Part shown: piece after piece, positions 1-6,502 of the stretch
Numbering within the stretch: position 1 is the stretch's first letter
How the letters are laid out: the number at the start of each line of letters is the position of its first letter
NCBI GenBank assembly: GCA_964563155.1
Contig: CAZLVL010000025.1
Span: forward strand, 1 to 20,032
Direction: 5' to 3'
DNA from: DUPQ01 sp964563155
GTDB lineage: Bacteria > Bacillota > Clostridia > DUPQ01
DNA length: 20,032 nucleotides
The notes under the pieces: model-generated
Seen by the model: only the letters and a program-made list of their open reading frames with translations
Database searches by the model: none
What the model was told of the DNA's origin: nothing
Made by a program: the position numbers and the translations under genes

Positions 1-5
1 CATGA

Positions 6-55
6 AGCATAATGTATTTTTCTACATGATTATTGCGTTTTGCGGAAACTCAAAA
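6..55 (+). repeat. 50-bp terminal inverted repeat, left copy
   Basis: These 50 bases are identical to the reverse complement of 19983-20032. The match ends at 55, where the copies diverge into different AT-rich DNA; a short AATTTGAA-like match follows both copies about 8-10 bases further in. Five further bases lie outside this copy at the window start, while the other copy runs to the last base, so the full repeat may extend beyond the window. Both copies lie upstream of an inward-facing gene, in the same orientation relative to that gene. It is probably a dispersed repeat at which assembly stopped. No coding sequence is apparent in it. Confidence 0.95.
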
Positions 56-180
56 TGATATGTAATTTGAATTGAGAGATAAAAGATATATTAGAGAAAA
101 TTGGTGCAAAATGGATAAAAGCAAAATAATTTCTCTTATTTCTTAAAACATCTGAAAATTTACATATTTTTACATAAATA

Positions 181-207
181 TTGCAAATATCTACTTAATG
201 ATATAAT
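181..207 (+). promoter_or_regulatory. putative promoter of the redox operon
   Basis: TTGCAA (181-186) and TATAAT (202-207) form a sigma-A-like pair with a short 15-base spacer. The predicted start near 214 gives a leader of about 60 bases ahead of the gene at 273. The -10 box is perfect; the -35 and the spacing are sub-optimal, so the promoter may need activation. Confidence 0.5.
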
Positions 208-228
208 CTAAAAGATGTGGAGCAAGAA

Positions 229-246
229 AGAATACTAAAGTATTCT
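229..246. promoter_or_regulatory. perfect palindrome in the leader of the redox operon
   Basis: AGAATAC (229-235) and GTATTCT (240-246) are exact inverted repeats around TAAA. The palindrome lies just downstream of the putative -10 box and 15 bases before the AGGAGGT ribosome binding site (261-267). It could be a repressor operator or a small RNA hairpin. It does not match the PerR, Fur or CIRCE consensus, so no regulator is assigned. Confidence 0.45.
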
Positions 247-272
247 CTTAGTACACAAATAGGAGGTAGAAT

Positions 273-1256
273 ATGACTTTTGGCTTGAGTTTAAACCTTT
301 TTGGTTCAACCACAAAAGCTTTGGAAATTGATAAAGTATATGACATCCTCATTGTCGGCGGTGGCCCCGCTGGATTAAATGCTGCCCTTTATGCAAAGAG
401 AAAGGGTGGAGACGTTGGAATTATTACCAAGATAGTTGGTGGGCAAATAGTTGATACATCCATAATTGAAAACTATTTAGGCTACGCCTCTATAACTGGT
501 AAAGATTTAGTAAAACAATTTGAAGACCATATAGCTGGTTTAGAAATTCCCATGGCTAAAGAAGTTATTGTTGAAAAGATTCAGATAGATGAAGGATCTA
601 ATATAAAGAGGTTGACAACCAGTGATAAGAAAACCTATATGGCAAAGTCTGTAATAGTTGCCACAGGTAGTGTGCCTAGAAAACTAGAAGTTCCCGGTGA
701 AGAGGAGTTTTTTAGTAAAGGAGTTCACTACTGTGCAATTTGTGATGGTCCTCTGTATACAAACAAAGAAATTATAGTTGCTGGAGGTGGTAATACTGCT
801 GTTGAGGCTGCTATTGATTTATCCAAGTTTGCCAGTAAGGTTACCATTGTACATAGAAGCCAAATTAGAGCAGATAAAATACTTACTGATAGACTAGAAA
901 AGCTTAGCAACGTGGAAGTAAAGCTAGAGACTCAGATTAAAAGAATCCTAGGTGACACTAGATTTAGTGGTGTGGAAGTTTTAGACAAGAAAAAGAACCA
1001 GCTTTACACCATTGAGGCAGAAGGTATATTTGTAGAAATTGGGGTTTTACCCAATACCCAAGGTTTTGGTGATTTACTGGAATTAAATGTAACAAATGAG
1101 ATTATAGTTGACAAAAAAGGCCGCACTAATATTCCTGGAATATATGCAGCGGGAGATTGTACAGATGTAGAATACAAACAGGTAATTATATCAGCAGCAG
1201 ATGGGGCCAATGTAGCCTTATCAGTTTTTGAATATTTAAATACACTTGATGATTAG
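273..1256 (+). CDS. AhpF/TrxB-like flavoprotein disulfide reductase
   Basis: An FAD- and NAD(P)H-dependent disulfide reductase of the thioredoxin-reductase fold, expected to pass electrons from NAD(P)H to a small dithiol protein in the cytosol. FAD motif GGGPAG is at residues 29-34, the redox-active CAIC at 154-157, the second dinucleotide motif GGGNTA at 171-176, and the C-terminal FAD motif AAGDCTD near 294-300. Several stretches (CDGPLY, NTAVEAAIDL, ADKILTDRLEKL, YKQVIISAADGA) resemble the reductase half of AhpF more than classical TrxB, and the ~20-residue N-terminal extension resembles the AhpF linker. The pyridine-nucleotide motif reads HRSQIRA instead of HRRxxFRA, so NADPH preference is doubtful. 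The start is set by AGGAGGT at 261-267. The next gene, 14 bases downstream, encodes the matching AhpF N-terminal-like module. No ahpC lies in the window. The class is certain; the physiological partner is inferred. Confidence 0.9.
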   Translation: MTFGLSLNLFGSTTKALEIDKVYDILIVGGGPAGLNAALYAKRKGGDVGIITKIVGGQIVDTSIIENYLGYASITGKDLVKQFEDHIAGLEIPMAKEVIVEKIQIDEGSNIKRLTTSDKKTYMAKSVIVATGSVPRKLEVPGEEEFFSKGVHYCAICDGPLYTNKEIIVAGGGNTAVEAAIDLSKFASKVTIVHRSQIRADKILTDRLEKLSNVEVKLETQIKRILGDTRFSGVEVLDKKKNQLYTIEAEGIFVEIGVLPNTQGFGDLLELNVTNEIIVDKKGRTNIPGIYAAGDCTDVEYKQVIISAADGANVALSVFEYLNTLDD

Positions 1257-1270
1257 AGGAGGAAATAGAG

Positions 1271-1921
1271 ATGGAAAACTTACTAACAGATGAAATAAAA
1301 AAGCAATTATCAGAGATATTTGAACAAATGAAAGGAAATGTAACACTAGCAATTTTTACCAAGGATGAGCCCTGTCCAACTTGTGCTGAAACAATAGCCT
1401 TTATTAAAGAGTTATCTTCAACTTCTAAGAAGATAAAGTATAAGTTGTACAACATTAAGCTAGATGAGAAAAAAGCTAAAGAATACGACGTAACCAGAAC
1501 CCCTACCATTGTTGTACTAGACAATGATGAAGCATACAGAGGTGTTAAATTCGTTGGTATCCCAGCAGGATATGAAATTAATTCTTTAATATCAGCTTTA
1601 ATTCAAGTTTCAGGAAATCTAATTGAGCTACCAGAAGAGTTTGTAGAAAGAATTAAAAAGATAGATAAACCTACAAACATAAAGGTCTTCATAACCTTAG
1701 GTTGTCCCCATTGTCCAGGAGCTGTAGAAACTGGTCACAGATTAGCCCTAGAAAACCCCAACATTGTAGCAGAAATGATAGAAGCACAAACCTTTGGAGA
1801 ACTATCTGCAAAGTTTAATGTTTCTAGCGTGCCAAAGGTGGTCATAAATGACAAGGTAGAGTTTTTGGGTAGCCAACCCCTAGAAGTCTTCTTAGACAAT
1901 ATTGAAAAGGCTCACCTGTAA
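1271..1921 (+). CDS. double thioredoxin-fold protein (AhpF N-terminal/PDO-like)
   Basis: A 216-residue cytosolic dithiol protein made of two thioredoxin/glutaredoxin-like halves. The first half carries CPTC at 35-38 with a TPT cis-proline at 77-79; the second carries CPHC at 145-148 with VPK cis-proline at 187-189. This is the architecture of protein disulfide oxidoreductases and of the AhpF N-terminal domain, although in AhpF only the second CxxC is normally retained. Here both are intact. AGAGGAGG at 1255-1262 sets the start and overlaps the stop of the reductase gene, so the two are cotranscribed and probably work as reductase and electron carrier. The pair looks like an AhpF split into two polypeptides in reversed order. 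Substrate (a peroxiredoxin, ribonucleotide reductase or general disulfides) cannot be told from the sequence. Confidence 0.88.
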   Translation: MENLLTDEIKKQLSEIFEQMKGNVTLAIFTKDEPCPTCAETIAFIKELSSTSKKIKYKLYNIKLDEKKAKEYDVTRTPTIVVLDNDEAYRGVKFVGIPAGYEINSLISALIQVSGNLIELPEEFVERIKKIDKPTNIKVFITLGCPHCPGAVETGHRLALENPNIVAEMIEAQTFGELSAKFNVSSVPKVVINDKVEFLGSQPLEVFLDNIEKAHL

Positions 1922-1997
1922 TAAAGGGATATTATTAGCAAAGTAGCTTAACATTTTGTCCGATAAATTGAAGATGTCCCATAAAAAATATTAAGAC

Positions 1998-2024
1998 AGA
2001 GCACCTCAAGGGGTGCTCTTTTAA
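1998..2024 (+). terminator. intrinsic terminator of the redox operon
   Basis: AGAGCACC (1998-2005) pairs with GGTGCTCT (2012-2019) around a TCAAGG loop and runs into TTTT. An 8-bp GC-containing stem with a T-run is a standard Rho-independent terminator. Confidence 0.88.
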
Positions 2025-2087
2025 ACCTTTATGTATAAAAACTTGTCTTATGGAAATAGTTTTTGGTCAGAGTTTTAGTAAAAATAT

Positions 2088-2119
2088 AGTATAATGGTAA
2101 TAAGTATAAAAAAGTATAA
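2088..2119 (+). promoter_or_regulatory. putative promoter with AGTATAA direct repeats
   Basis: A perfect TATAAT is at 2090-2095 without a convincing -35 box at the right distance. AGTATAA occurs three times, at 2088-2094, 2103-2109 and 2113-2119, the last two exactly 10 bases apart and close to the expected transcription start. Direct repeats one helical turn apart could bind a regulator, but in DNA this AT-rich chance recurrence is possible. Confidence 0.35.
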
Positions 2120-2129
2120 GTTTTATGGG

Positions 2130-2170
2130 AAAAATATATTTAAGAGCAAGTTGGGCTAAATATATTTTTT
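2130..2170 (+). promoter_or_regulatory. leader stem-loop with T-run before the helicase gene
   Basis: AAAAATATATTTA (2130-2142) is an exact inverted match of TAAATATATTTTT (2157-2169), a 13-bp stem with a 14-base loop, followed by one more T. It lies between the putative promoter and the ribosome binding site (AGGAGA, 2178-2183) of the gene at 2191. The structure is attenuator-like, but the stem is all A/T, so its strength as a terminator is uncertain; a palindromic operator is the alternative. Confidence 0.45.
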
Positions 2171-2190
2171 AGATCTTAGGAGAAATACTT

Positions 2191-4074
2191 GTGATTATTT
2201 ATCAAGATATTAAATCTGAATTTATGAAAGAAATGGAAAGAGATGCCCTTCCTTCTATTTTAGAAAAAACAATTTACGAAAAGATGAATAGAACAAGTAG
2301 TAAAAATGAAATAAGGGCATGGGAGAACTCTTTACAATATATGTATAAGGTCTTAAATGATTATGATATTCCCAATGATTCAGGAGTAGCAATTGAGTAC
2401 AATGTTCCTTTAACAGCAAAAAGAATAGACTTTATACTTTCAGGCTTTGGAAAGGATAAAGAAAGAAGTGCTTTAGTAATTGAATTAAAGCAGTGGGAGA
2501 AGGTTGACTTGGTTGAACAAAGTGATGGCATAGTGGAAACCTTTGTGGGAGGAAGCTTACAAAGGGTTGTTCATCCTTCTTATCAAGCTTGGTCCTATTG
2601 TGCCATGATTGAAGACTACAATTCAAATGTAGAAGAAAAAAACATTGCCATGTATCCTTGTGCCTATTTACATAACTACAGGCTTAGGAAAAATGATGCT
2701 TTAACAAATCCCATGTACAAGCAATATCTAGATTTAGCCCCAGTTTTTACAAGAGGAGATATTGAAGCCCTAAGGGGCTTTATTAAGAAGTATATTAGGT
2801 TTGGAGATAAGTGTGAGACCCTCTATCTAATAGATAAAGGAGTTTTAAGACCTTCAAAAAGTCTTCAGGACTCTTTAGCCAGTATGATAAAGGGAAATAG
2901 GGAATTTACCATGATAGATGAGCAAAAGGTAGTATTTGAACAAGCTATAGCCTTATCTAGTCAAAGTAAATTTGATGGGAGAAAAAGAGTATATATAGTA
3001 AAGGGAGGACCTGGTACAGGAAAGTCAGTTGTAGCTGTTAATCTTTTAGTTAACTTAACTAGAAAGAAACAGGTCTGTCAGTTTGTATCTAAAAACAGTG
3101 CTCCTAGAAATGTTTATGCTGCTAAACTAACTGGTACTTTGAAAAAGAGCAATATAAATAATCTTTTTAGAAACTCTGGAAGTTATCTAAATACTAGCTC
3201 AAACTTTTTTGACACCTTGCTAGTGGATGAGGCTCACAGACTAAATGAAAAATCAGGCTTGTTTGGAAATCTAGGAGAAAACCAAATTAAGGAAATTATC
3301 AGGGCCTCAAAATGTTCTATCTTTTTTATAGATGAAAGACAAAAAATACATATAAAAGATATTGGAACTATAGATGAAATTAAAAAGTGGGCAAAGCTGG
3401 AAAATGCCCAAGTTTTTGAAAATGAATTGGTCTCTCAGTTTAGATGTAATGGGTCAGATGGCTATTTAGGCTTTGTAGACCATGCTCTTCAAATTAGAGA
3501 AACAGCAAACTATAATCTAGAAGGTATAGACTATGATTTTCAAGTGCTAGATAGTCCCCATATATTAAGAGATAAAATCTTTGAGCTAAATAAGCTAGAT
3601 AACAGGGCTAGAATTCTAGCGGGATATTGTTGGCTCTGGCCAAAGGAAGAAAAGAAAAATCCTGATTACTATGACATTAAGATTGGGGATTTTGAAATGA
3701 GCTGGAACCTAGATAGCACAGACACTTATGCCATAGACCCGGATTCTGTTAATCAAGTAGGCTGTATTCATACTTCACAAGGTCTAGAGTTTGACTATGT
3801 TGGAGTCATTATTGGTGAAGACCTTAGATATGAAGAGGGTGAAGTTATAACTGACTATACTAAAAGAGCAAGCACTGACCATTCCATAAAAGGTTTAAAG
3901 AGTATGATGAAAAATAATCCTATTAGGGCAAAAAAATTAGCTGACCAGATTATCCGCAACACCTATAGAACCCTAATGACCAGGGGCATGAAAGGTTGCT
4001 ATATCTATTGTGTAGACAAAGAGCTAGGGCAATATTTTAAAAAGATGCTAGGAGATGTAAAAAGAAATGGATAA
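2191..4074 (+). CDS. RecB-like nuclease fused to SF1 helicase (DUF2075 / Schlafen-group-3 type)
   Basis: A 627-residue soluble protein with two parts. The N-terminal ~140 residues show a PD-(D/E)xK nuclease pattern: Asp80 in RIDF, Glu98-Leu-Lys100, then Gln132-xxx-Tyr136, the QxxxY motif of the RecB/Cas4 branch. From about 265 an SF1-type helicase core follows: Walker A GGPGTGKS 272-279, Walker B LLVDEAH 343-349, a DERQ motif at 381-384, QFR 416-418, HTSQGLEFD 527-535, and an arginine-bearing NTYRTLMTRG at 590-599. This is the DUF2075 family (now called Schlafen group-3 DNA/RNA helicase domain in Pfam, from memory). The GTG start has AGGAGA seven bases upstream. The gene overlaps the MazG-like gene by 8 bases, so the two are one translation unit. 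A role in nucleic-acid restriction or phage defence is inferred, not shown; substrate (DNA or RNA) is unknown. Confidence 0.85.
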   Translation: MIIYQDIKSEFMKEMERDALPSILEKTIYEKMNRTSSKNEIRAWENSLQYMYKVLNDYDIPNDSGVAIEYNVPLTAKRIDFILSGFGKDKERSALVIELKQWEKVDLVEQSDGIVETFVGGSLQRVVHPSYQAWSYCAMIEDYNSNVEEKNIAMYPCAYLHNYRLRKNDALTNPMYKQYLDLAPVFTRGDIEALRGFIKKYIRFGDKCETLYLIDKGVLRPSKSLQDSLASMIKGNREFTMIDEQKVVFEQAIALSSQSKFDGRKRVYIVKGGPGTGKSVVAVNLLVNLTRKKQVCQFVSKNSAPRNVYAAKLTGTLKKSNINNLFRNSGSYLNTSSNFFDTLLVDEAHRLNEKSGLFGNLGENQIKEIIRASKCSIFFIDERQKIHIKDIGTIDEIKKWAKLENAQVFENELVSQFRCNGSDGYLGFVDHALQIRETANYNLEGIDYDFQVLDSPHILRDKIFELNKLDNRARILAGYCWLWPKEEKKNPDYYDIKIGDFEMSWNLDSTDTYAIDPDSVNQVGCIHTSQGLEFDYVGVIIGEDLRYEEGEVITDYTKRASTDHSIKGLKSMMKNNPIRAKKLADQIIRNTYRTLMTRGMKGCYIYCVDKELGQYFKKMLGDVKRNG

Positions 4075-4426
4075 AAAGGTAAATATATATGAACTAAAAA
4101 AGTTGGTACAAGACTTTTGTGAAGAAAGAGACTGGGACCAATTTCATAATCCCAAGGATTTAGCTATTGGTATTTCCACTGAGGCAAATGAGCTTTTGGA
4201 TATCTTTAGGTTCAAGTCCTTAGAGCAAATGAAAGAAATGATGGATAAGCCACAAGTAAAAGAAAAGATTCAAGATGAATTGGCTGATACCTTCTTTTTT
4301 ATTCTAAGATTTGCGCAAATGAATGGTATTGATTTAGCAGATGCCTTAGATAGCAAGATAAAAATGAATGAGAAAAAATATCCTAAAGAAAAGGCCTTGG
4401 GAAGTAATAAAAAGTATAATGAGTAA
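4067..4426 (+). CDS. MazG/RS21-C6-like nucleotide pyrophosphohydrolase
   Basis: A 119-residue all-alpha NTP pyrophosphohydrolase. The Mg-binding residues are visible as Glu39-xx-Glu42 and Glu71-xx-Asp74. The N-terminal segment ERDWDQFHNPKDLA is typical of the RS21-C6/DCTPP1 branch, whose members hydrolyse dCTP and modified dCTPs to the monophosphate plus pyrophosphate. Its ATG lies inside the end of the helicase gene, with AGGAG at 4050-4054 and an 8-base overlap, indicating translational coupling and a shared job. Housekeeping nucleotide-pool cleaning would not need a helicase-nuclease partner, so nucleotide depletion or removal of modified phage nucleotides is a reasonable guess. The family is clear from motifs; the actual substrate is not. 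No terminator is evident after it. Confidence 0.88.
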   Translation: MDKKVNIYELKKLVQDFCEERDWDQFHNPKDLAIGISTEANELLDIFRFKSLEQMKEMMDKPQVKEKIQDELADTFFFILRFAQMNGIDLADALDSKIKMNEKKYPKEKALGSNKKYNE

Positions 4427-4478
4427 TAATGGGGTGTTTTTATTGTGTGATAATGTGACAGAAGGAATTCTTTTCTTT

Positions 4479-4487
4479 TGATATAAT
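4479..4487 (+). promoter_or_regulatory. extended -10 promoter of the OsmC-family gene
   Basis: TG-A-TATAAT at 4479-4487 is a perfect extended -10 box. No good -35 lies at the normal distance, which extended -10 promoters tolerate. A second TATAAT at 4528-4533 lies inside the palindrome downstream. Confidence 0.5.
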
Positions 4488-4525
4488 AGATTTTAGACAG
4501 TAAAAATAGAATTTACTAAAAAGAG

Positions 4526-4544
4526 ACTATAATATTATTATAGT
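4526..4544. promoter_or_regulatory. 19-bp perfect palindrome upstream of the OsmC-family gene
   Basis: ACTATAATA-T-TATTATAGT is an exact palindrome between the extended -10 box and the start codon at 4567. It recalls Fur/PerR boxes: the half-sites CTATAAT and ATTATAG match PerR half-sites at 6 of 7 positions but are 3 bases apart instead of 1. An operator for a peroxide- or metal-sensing Fur-family repressor is possible; an RNA hairpin is the alternative. Confidence 0.5.
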
Positions 4545-4566
4545 AGAGTGTTGATATGGAGGGGCT

Positions 4567-4989
4567 ATGAGTAAGACTAAAGTAAATGCAAAATTAAGAG
4601 ATAAAATGGCTTTTGTTATGGACTTAAATGGACATAAATTTATAACCGACGCATCTGAAACAGTGGGAGGTTCTGACTTAGGACCTAGACCTAAGGTTCT
4701 TTTACTAGCCGGCCTTATAGGTTGTACTGGTATGGATGTAATAAGTATGCTTAAAAAGATGAGAGTTGAATTGGATGATTTTGATTTGGAGGTAGAAACC
4801 GACTCCAGCGATGAACATCCTAAGGTCTATCAAGATATCCATGTTAAGTATATTTTTACAGGAAAGGACTTACCCATGGATAAATTAGAAAAAGCTGTTA
4901 ATTTATCTCAAGAAAGATACTGTGGCGTAAGTGCCATGTTGAAAAAAGCAACAGATATTACCTATGAGATTATTGTAAAAGAAGAATAA
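4567..4989 (+). CDS. OsmC/Ohr-family protein
   Basis: A 140-residue cytosolic protein of the OsmC fold. The two family cysteines are in place: Cys53 in LIGCTGMDV at the start of the long helix and Cys119 in RYCGVSAML. Family members of this kind are thiol peroxidases that reduce organic hydroperoxides using a Cys pair, usually recycled by lipoyl or thioredoxin-type donors. The GPRPKVLLLAGLIGCTG block is typical of YhfA-like OsmC proteins, whose substrates are less well defined than those of Ohr. The ribosome binding site GGAGGGG (4558-4564) sits unusually close to the ATG. The gene is monocistronic, with its own extended -10 promoter, a palindrome in its leader and a terminator behind it. Confidence 0.92.
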   Translation: MSKTKVNAKLRDKMAFVMDLNGHKFITDASETVGGSDLGPRPKVLLLAGLIGCTGMDVISMLKKMRVELDDFDLEVETDSSDEHPKVYQDIHVKYIFTGKDLPMDKLEKAVNLSQERYCGVSAMLKKATDITYEIIVKEE

Positions 4990-5058
4990 AGTCTTTTAGG
5001 GTAACACTACCCATTAACCTTTAACTTGTTTGTAAAAAGATCAGTGTATAAATATTGA

Positions 5059-5096
5059 CCCCATAAGTTTGATTTGGTCTAGCTTATGGGGCTTTT
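5059..5096 (+). terminator. intrinsic terminator between convergent genes
   Basis: CCCCATAAG (5059-5067) pairs with CTTATGGGG (5083-5091), 15-base loop, followed by CTTTTGTT. It ends the OsmC-family transcript and may also act against the convergent YbjQ gene. Its arms share long identical stretches with the groEL terminator at 10853-10890. Confidence 0.82.
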
Positions 5097-5107
5097 GTTA
5101 TATGTAT

Positions 5108-5419
5108 TTATACAAACTTAACAGCTGTTCCATATACTATGACCTCTGCAGCCCCTTGCGTTACAGCTGCTGATGAGTAGCGAACATTGACTATTGCATC
5201 TGCTCCTAGGTCTTCTGCCTCTTTAACCATTCTTTTGGTAGCCAAGGCTCTAGCTTCATCCATCATTTCATTATATACCTTCAGCTCTCCTCCCACTAGA
5301 TGCTTAAAGGCTTGGGATATGTCTTTTCCTAAGTGCTTGGTTTGTATGGTTGAGCCCTTTACAATTCCTAGCATTTCTAAGTTTTTGTTTGAAATGTAAT
5401 CAGTATTTACTAAGATCAT
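5108..5419 (-). CDS. YbjQ (UPF0145) family protein
   Basis: A 103-residue protein of the YbjQ/UPF0145 family (annotated as a heavy-metal-binding domain, although its function is not established). Typical features are the N-terminal VxGST-like turn (IVKGSTIQ), the central helix MDEARALATKRMVKEAEDLGADAIVNVRY and the C-terminal strand VIVYGTAV. Full length for the family. The ribosome binding site AAGGAGTGATG lies inside the end of the upstream membrane-protein gene, with a 20-base overlap, so the two are translationally coupled. No function is assigned. Confidence 0.9.
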   Translation of the reverse strand: MILVNTDYISNKNLEMLGIVKGSTIQTKHLGKDISQAFKHLVGGELKVYNEMMDEARALATKRMVKEAEDLGADAIVNVRYSSAAVTQGAAEVIVYGTAVKFV

Positions 5420-5621
5420 CTAATTCATCACTCCTTATCTCTTTTATTCGTTCAATTAATACACTAATAAATATTATGCTAATAATAAGTGGGATAATCC
5501 CAATTGCTAATTTTACCCATATATTAGGAAGAAAATATATAAAGTAAAAAAAGAAAGCCAGATAATAGCCTAAGAGAATTACTACCACTATTATTGGTGC
5601 AAGTATGGATTCTTTTTTCAT
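5400..5621 (-). CDS. small two-helix membrane protein
   Basis: A 73-residue protein with two predicted membrane helices, roughly residues 6-30 and 36-56, an N-terminal MKKES and a charged, acidic C-terminal tail (ERIKEIRSDELDDLSKY) likely to be cytoplasmic. AGAGGTGA lies immediately upstream of the ATG, which supports it as a real gene. It overlaps the YbjQ-family gene by 20 bases and is its probable cotranscribed partner; the small protein may bring YbjQ oligomers to the membrane, but this is a guess. I do not recognise the family. An AT-rich region with a possible minus-strand TATAAT near 5640 lies upstream. Confidence 0.7.
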   Translation of the reverse strand: MKKESILAPIIVVVILLGYYLAFFFYFIYFLPNIWVKLAIGIIPLIISIIFISVLIERIKEIRSDELDDLSKY

Positions 5622-5651
5622 GACGTCACCTCTTTTTAATTATATAATATT

Positions 5652-5679
5652 TTGAGATTTAAAAAAAGTAGTATATGAT
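5652..5679 (+). promoter_or_regulatory. putative promoter of the methyltransferase gene
   Basis: TTGAGA (5652-5657) and TATGAT (5674-5679) with a 16-base spacer. The leader would be about 55 bases. The divergent minus-strand pair must start within the same ~120-base gap. Confidence 0.45.
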
Positions 5680-5741
5680 AGGCAATAGTGTAAGCAAATT
5701 TTAGAAACTGATAAAAAGAAGAAAGTATATTTAAATATATA

Positions 5742-6359
5742 ATGGATGAAAGATCTTATGAAAATTTATTAAATATTAAAACTTCTGGCCTTAGAGAATG
5801 GTCTTCTTTAACCACTCAATATAGCCGCTATGAGCCTACCTCATATGCTGTTCTAGAAGAATTATTAGAAAACTTTGCCTTTAAAAAGGGAGACCACTTG
5901 GTGGATTTTGGCTCAGGCAGAGGAAGGGTTGCCTTCTTTTTAAACTACAAGTTGAATCTTCCCATTGTTGGTATAGAGGCAAATGAGCTTACCTATGGGG
6001 AGGCTATGAACAATCTATATACCTACAAAAGAAAACATAGCAAAAAAAATGCTCCCATAAATTTCAAATTAGCCTTTGCTGAAAACTATAGGATTAAAAA
6101 GGACCAAAATATCTTTTACTTTTTTAATCCTTTTACAAAAAGAATCTTTAAAAAGGTTGTATCTAATATATTAAAATCATATAAAAGGCATCCTAGGGAT
6201 ATTAACCTCATAATATATTACCCCCTAGAAGACTATGGAGAATTTTTAGAAGAAAAAACCAACTTTATTCTGGCTAATTCTTTTACCATACCGGGTTTTA
6301 AGGATAATTATCAAAAAATATTAGTATATAAATTGCATAAATTAACAGAGGAAGAATAG
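5742..6359 (+). CDS. class I SAM-dependent methyltransferase
   Basis: A 205-residue cytosolic protein with the Rossmann methyltransferase signature: motif I LVDFGSGRGRV at 53-63, an acidic residue closing strand 2 at Glu79 (VGIEAN), and FFNPF at 127-131 in the motif IV position. An NPF here recalls N/DPPY motifs of enzymes acting on amino groups, but the substrate cannot be deduced. The ATG has no good ribosome binding site at the normal distance (AAGAAGAAAG is about 16 bases away), which is unusual in this window and suggests weak expression; no better in-frame start was found. Its neighbours are unrelated. No clear terminator follows; the gap to 6503 holds only AT-rich weak hairpins (6403-6427, 6438-6459). 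Confidence 0.78.
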   Translation: MDERSYENLLNIKTSGLREWSSLTTQYSRYEPTSYAVLEELLENFAFKKGDHLVDFGSGRGRVAFFLNYKLNLPIVGIEANELTYGEAMNNLYTYKRKHSKKNAPINFKLAFAENYRIKKDQNIFYFFNPFTKRIFKKVVSNILKSYKRHPRDINLIIYYPLEDYGEFLEEKTNFILANSFTIPGFKDNYQKILVYKLHKLTEEE

Positions 6360-6502
6360 AGTATTTTTTGCTTACCCCAAGGGCTTTTGGTTGCAAAAAA
6401 AGTCTTTAAAGTGTATACTCTTAAAGATGGTATAGCTGTTAAAAAGAGGGTTTTTTAACTTATTAATCTTTCATATTTTAAATTTTATAGTGAGGTGAAG
6501 TG

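Noticed and set aside
1186..1524. 112-codon minus-strand frame across the redox gene junction
   Set aside because: Overlaps two clear genes and shows no domain or start signal.
4526..4544. Calling the OsmC palindrome a PerR box
   Set aside because: Half-site spacing is 3 instead of 1 and the outer bases differ, so it is listed only as an unassigned palindrome.
6364..6400. TTTTTTGC/GCAAAAAA inverted repeat after the methyltransferase gene as a terminator
   Set aside because: The T-run precedes and the A-run follows the stem on the plus strand, the wrong order for a terminator, and no minus-strand gene needs one.
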